From Paludibacteraceae bacterium (GTDB lineage: Bacteria > Bacteroidota > Bacteroidia > Bacteroidales > Paludibacteraceae): a stretch of 64,000 nt of DNA. The notes beneath the pieces are model-generated. The model had not been told where the DNA came from, searched no databases, and saw only the letters and a program-made list of their open reading frames with translations. The number at the start of each line of letters is the position of its first letter. The stretch's first letter is position 1. The stretch spans positions 16,736 through 80,735 of the forward strand of contig JAFSJN010000016.1 in the NCBI GenBank assembly GCA_017439235.1, given 5' to 3'. A program made the position numbers and the translations under genes. Shown here one piece after another: positions 63,650 to 64,000 of the stretch.

Positions 63650-64000
63650 TCAGGGCTTTTGTTCTATAGCCTGGCGCAAGTTGGTTAGTACGGACTCGCG
63701 TATAGCTTCGCTTATGCCCGTCCGGAGGCGTGTGCGTACACTGTCATCTCTACCGAAAAATACTCCCCAGGTCGGACGGTTGTACACCGCTGCGTTAGCA
63801 CCTTTCTTACCTCCCAGGCGTTTCATATCGGCGAAACGTAGGCGTATGTCGATAGGCAGCACTATCCGGTACCGGCCGTTACTGCCTATTACACCATCCT
63901 GACGGCCGGCCACTCCGCTTACCAAGGCATCCCAGTTAAATCCGGAATCCTCGATAGGTGATCGCTTGGCATTCAGTTGCTCGATCTGCGCACGGCGCAA
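63650..64000 (-). CDS. Hypothetical phage protein, N-terminus outside the window
   Basis: The last 116 residues of a protein that continues beyond the right edge; no ATG start is in the window. It is basic and contains YRIVLPIDIRLRFADMKRLGG and YNRPTWGVFFGRDDSVRTRL, with a helical end. Placement and style suggest a phage morphogenesis or head-tail connecting protein, but no family is certain. A short inverted repeat ACAGAC/GTCTGT (63631-63650) lies at its stop. Confidence 0.5.
   Translation of the reverse strand: MRRAQIEQLNAKRSPIEDSGFNWDALVSGVAGRQDGVIGSNGRYRIVLPIDIRLRFADMKRLGGKKGANAAVYNRPTWGVFFGRDDSVRTRLRTGISEAIRESVLTNLRQAIEQKP

Larger units (their letters stand above)
36903..64000. mobile_element. 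Tailed-phage prophage integrated at tRNA-Ala, right end outside window
   Basis: From the tRNA 3' end to the window edge, genes are phage: integrase, amidase, tail fibre, tape measure, capsid, protease, holin, portal and terminase. The tRNA's 3' half probably includes the attachment core; a second copy of it is not seen in the window, so the far end lies to the right. Repressor and replication genes are also not visible. A non-contractile (siphovirus-like) tail is suggested by the long tape measure and absence of a sheath protein. Confidence 0.92.

Overview
This window comes from a member of the Bacteroidota, most likely the order Bacteroidales. Three things point there. Promoters follow the Bacteroidota pattern (TTTG, about 19-20 bp, TAnnTTTG) in front of many genes. 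The gene content is typical of the group: a type IX secretion DUF5103 protein, a DUF5689 lipoprotein beside a TonB-dependent receptor, DUF1573, a BT0820-type HAD protein, a rSAM/lipoprotein pair and a DUF2764-containing V-type ATPase operon. Shine-Dalgarno sequences are scarce. Nothing in the sequence fixes the genus.

Positions 1-36,750 are host chromosome. From the left: the end of a Wzc-like tyrosine autokinase; a DUF5103 gene; tRNA-Thr(CGT) with its own promoter and terminator; a FemAB/GNAT-like acyltransferase; then a run of nine closely packed minus-strand genes (from promoter to end: RelA/SpoT hydrolase-synthetase, DUF1573, MeaB, DnaB, AsnRS, TonB receptor, DUF5689, CvpA, with an outer-membrane barrel gene divergent at the top). 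Next come two small unknown genes, one behind a strongly folded leader, a lipoprotein with its radical-SAM partner, rsmD, a second RelA-like protein lacking the HD domain, recR, small metabolic genes, thrS, rnhB and the seven-gene V-ATPase operon (E, DUF2764, A, B, D, I, K).

From tRNA-Ala(GGC) at 36,853 to the right edge lies an integrated tailed-phage genome of at least 27 kb. It has a tyrosine integrase next to the tRNA; lysis and tail-fibre genes; tail genes with a 1,450-residue tape measure; tail tube, capsid and S49 protease on the minus strand; then a plus-strand block with holin, portal and terminase. After the terminase, minus-strand accessory genes follow: a retropepsin/SEC-C protein, a small unknown, a toxin-like MGGRG protein with a possible immunity partner, and a DUF4417 protein. 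The far attachment site, repressor and replication genes are not in the window.

The prophage shows two promoter classes. Five promoters share an exact layout, TGTCTTTT at a fixed distance from TAnnTTTG, four to five of them with an inverted repeat between the boxes. They head the capsid, tape-measure, tail-fibre, holin/portal and DUF4417/toxin units and look like one co-regulated phage set. Two other units, a 59-residue membrane protein inserted antisense in front of the tape measure and the retropepsin unit, have ordinary host-type promoters and may be expressed in the lysogen. An 816-bp gene-free stretch before the terminase genes carries at least eleven copies of ACTCCAA/TTGGAGT in both orientations and is a candidate packaging site or replication origin.
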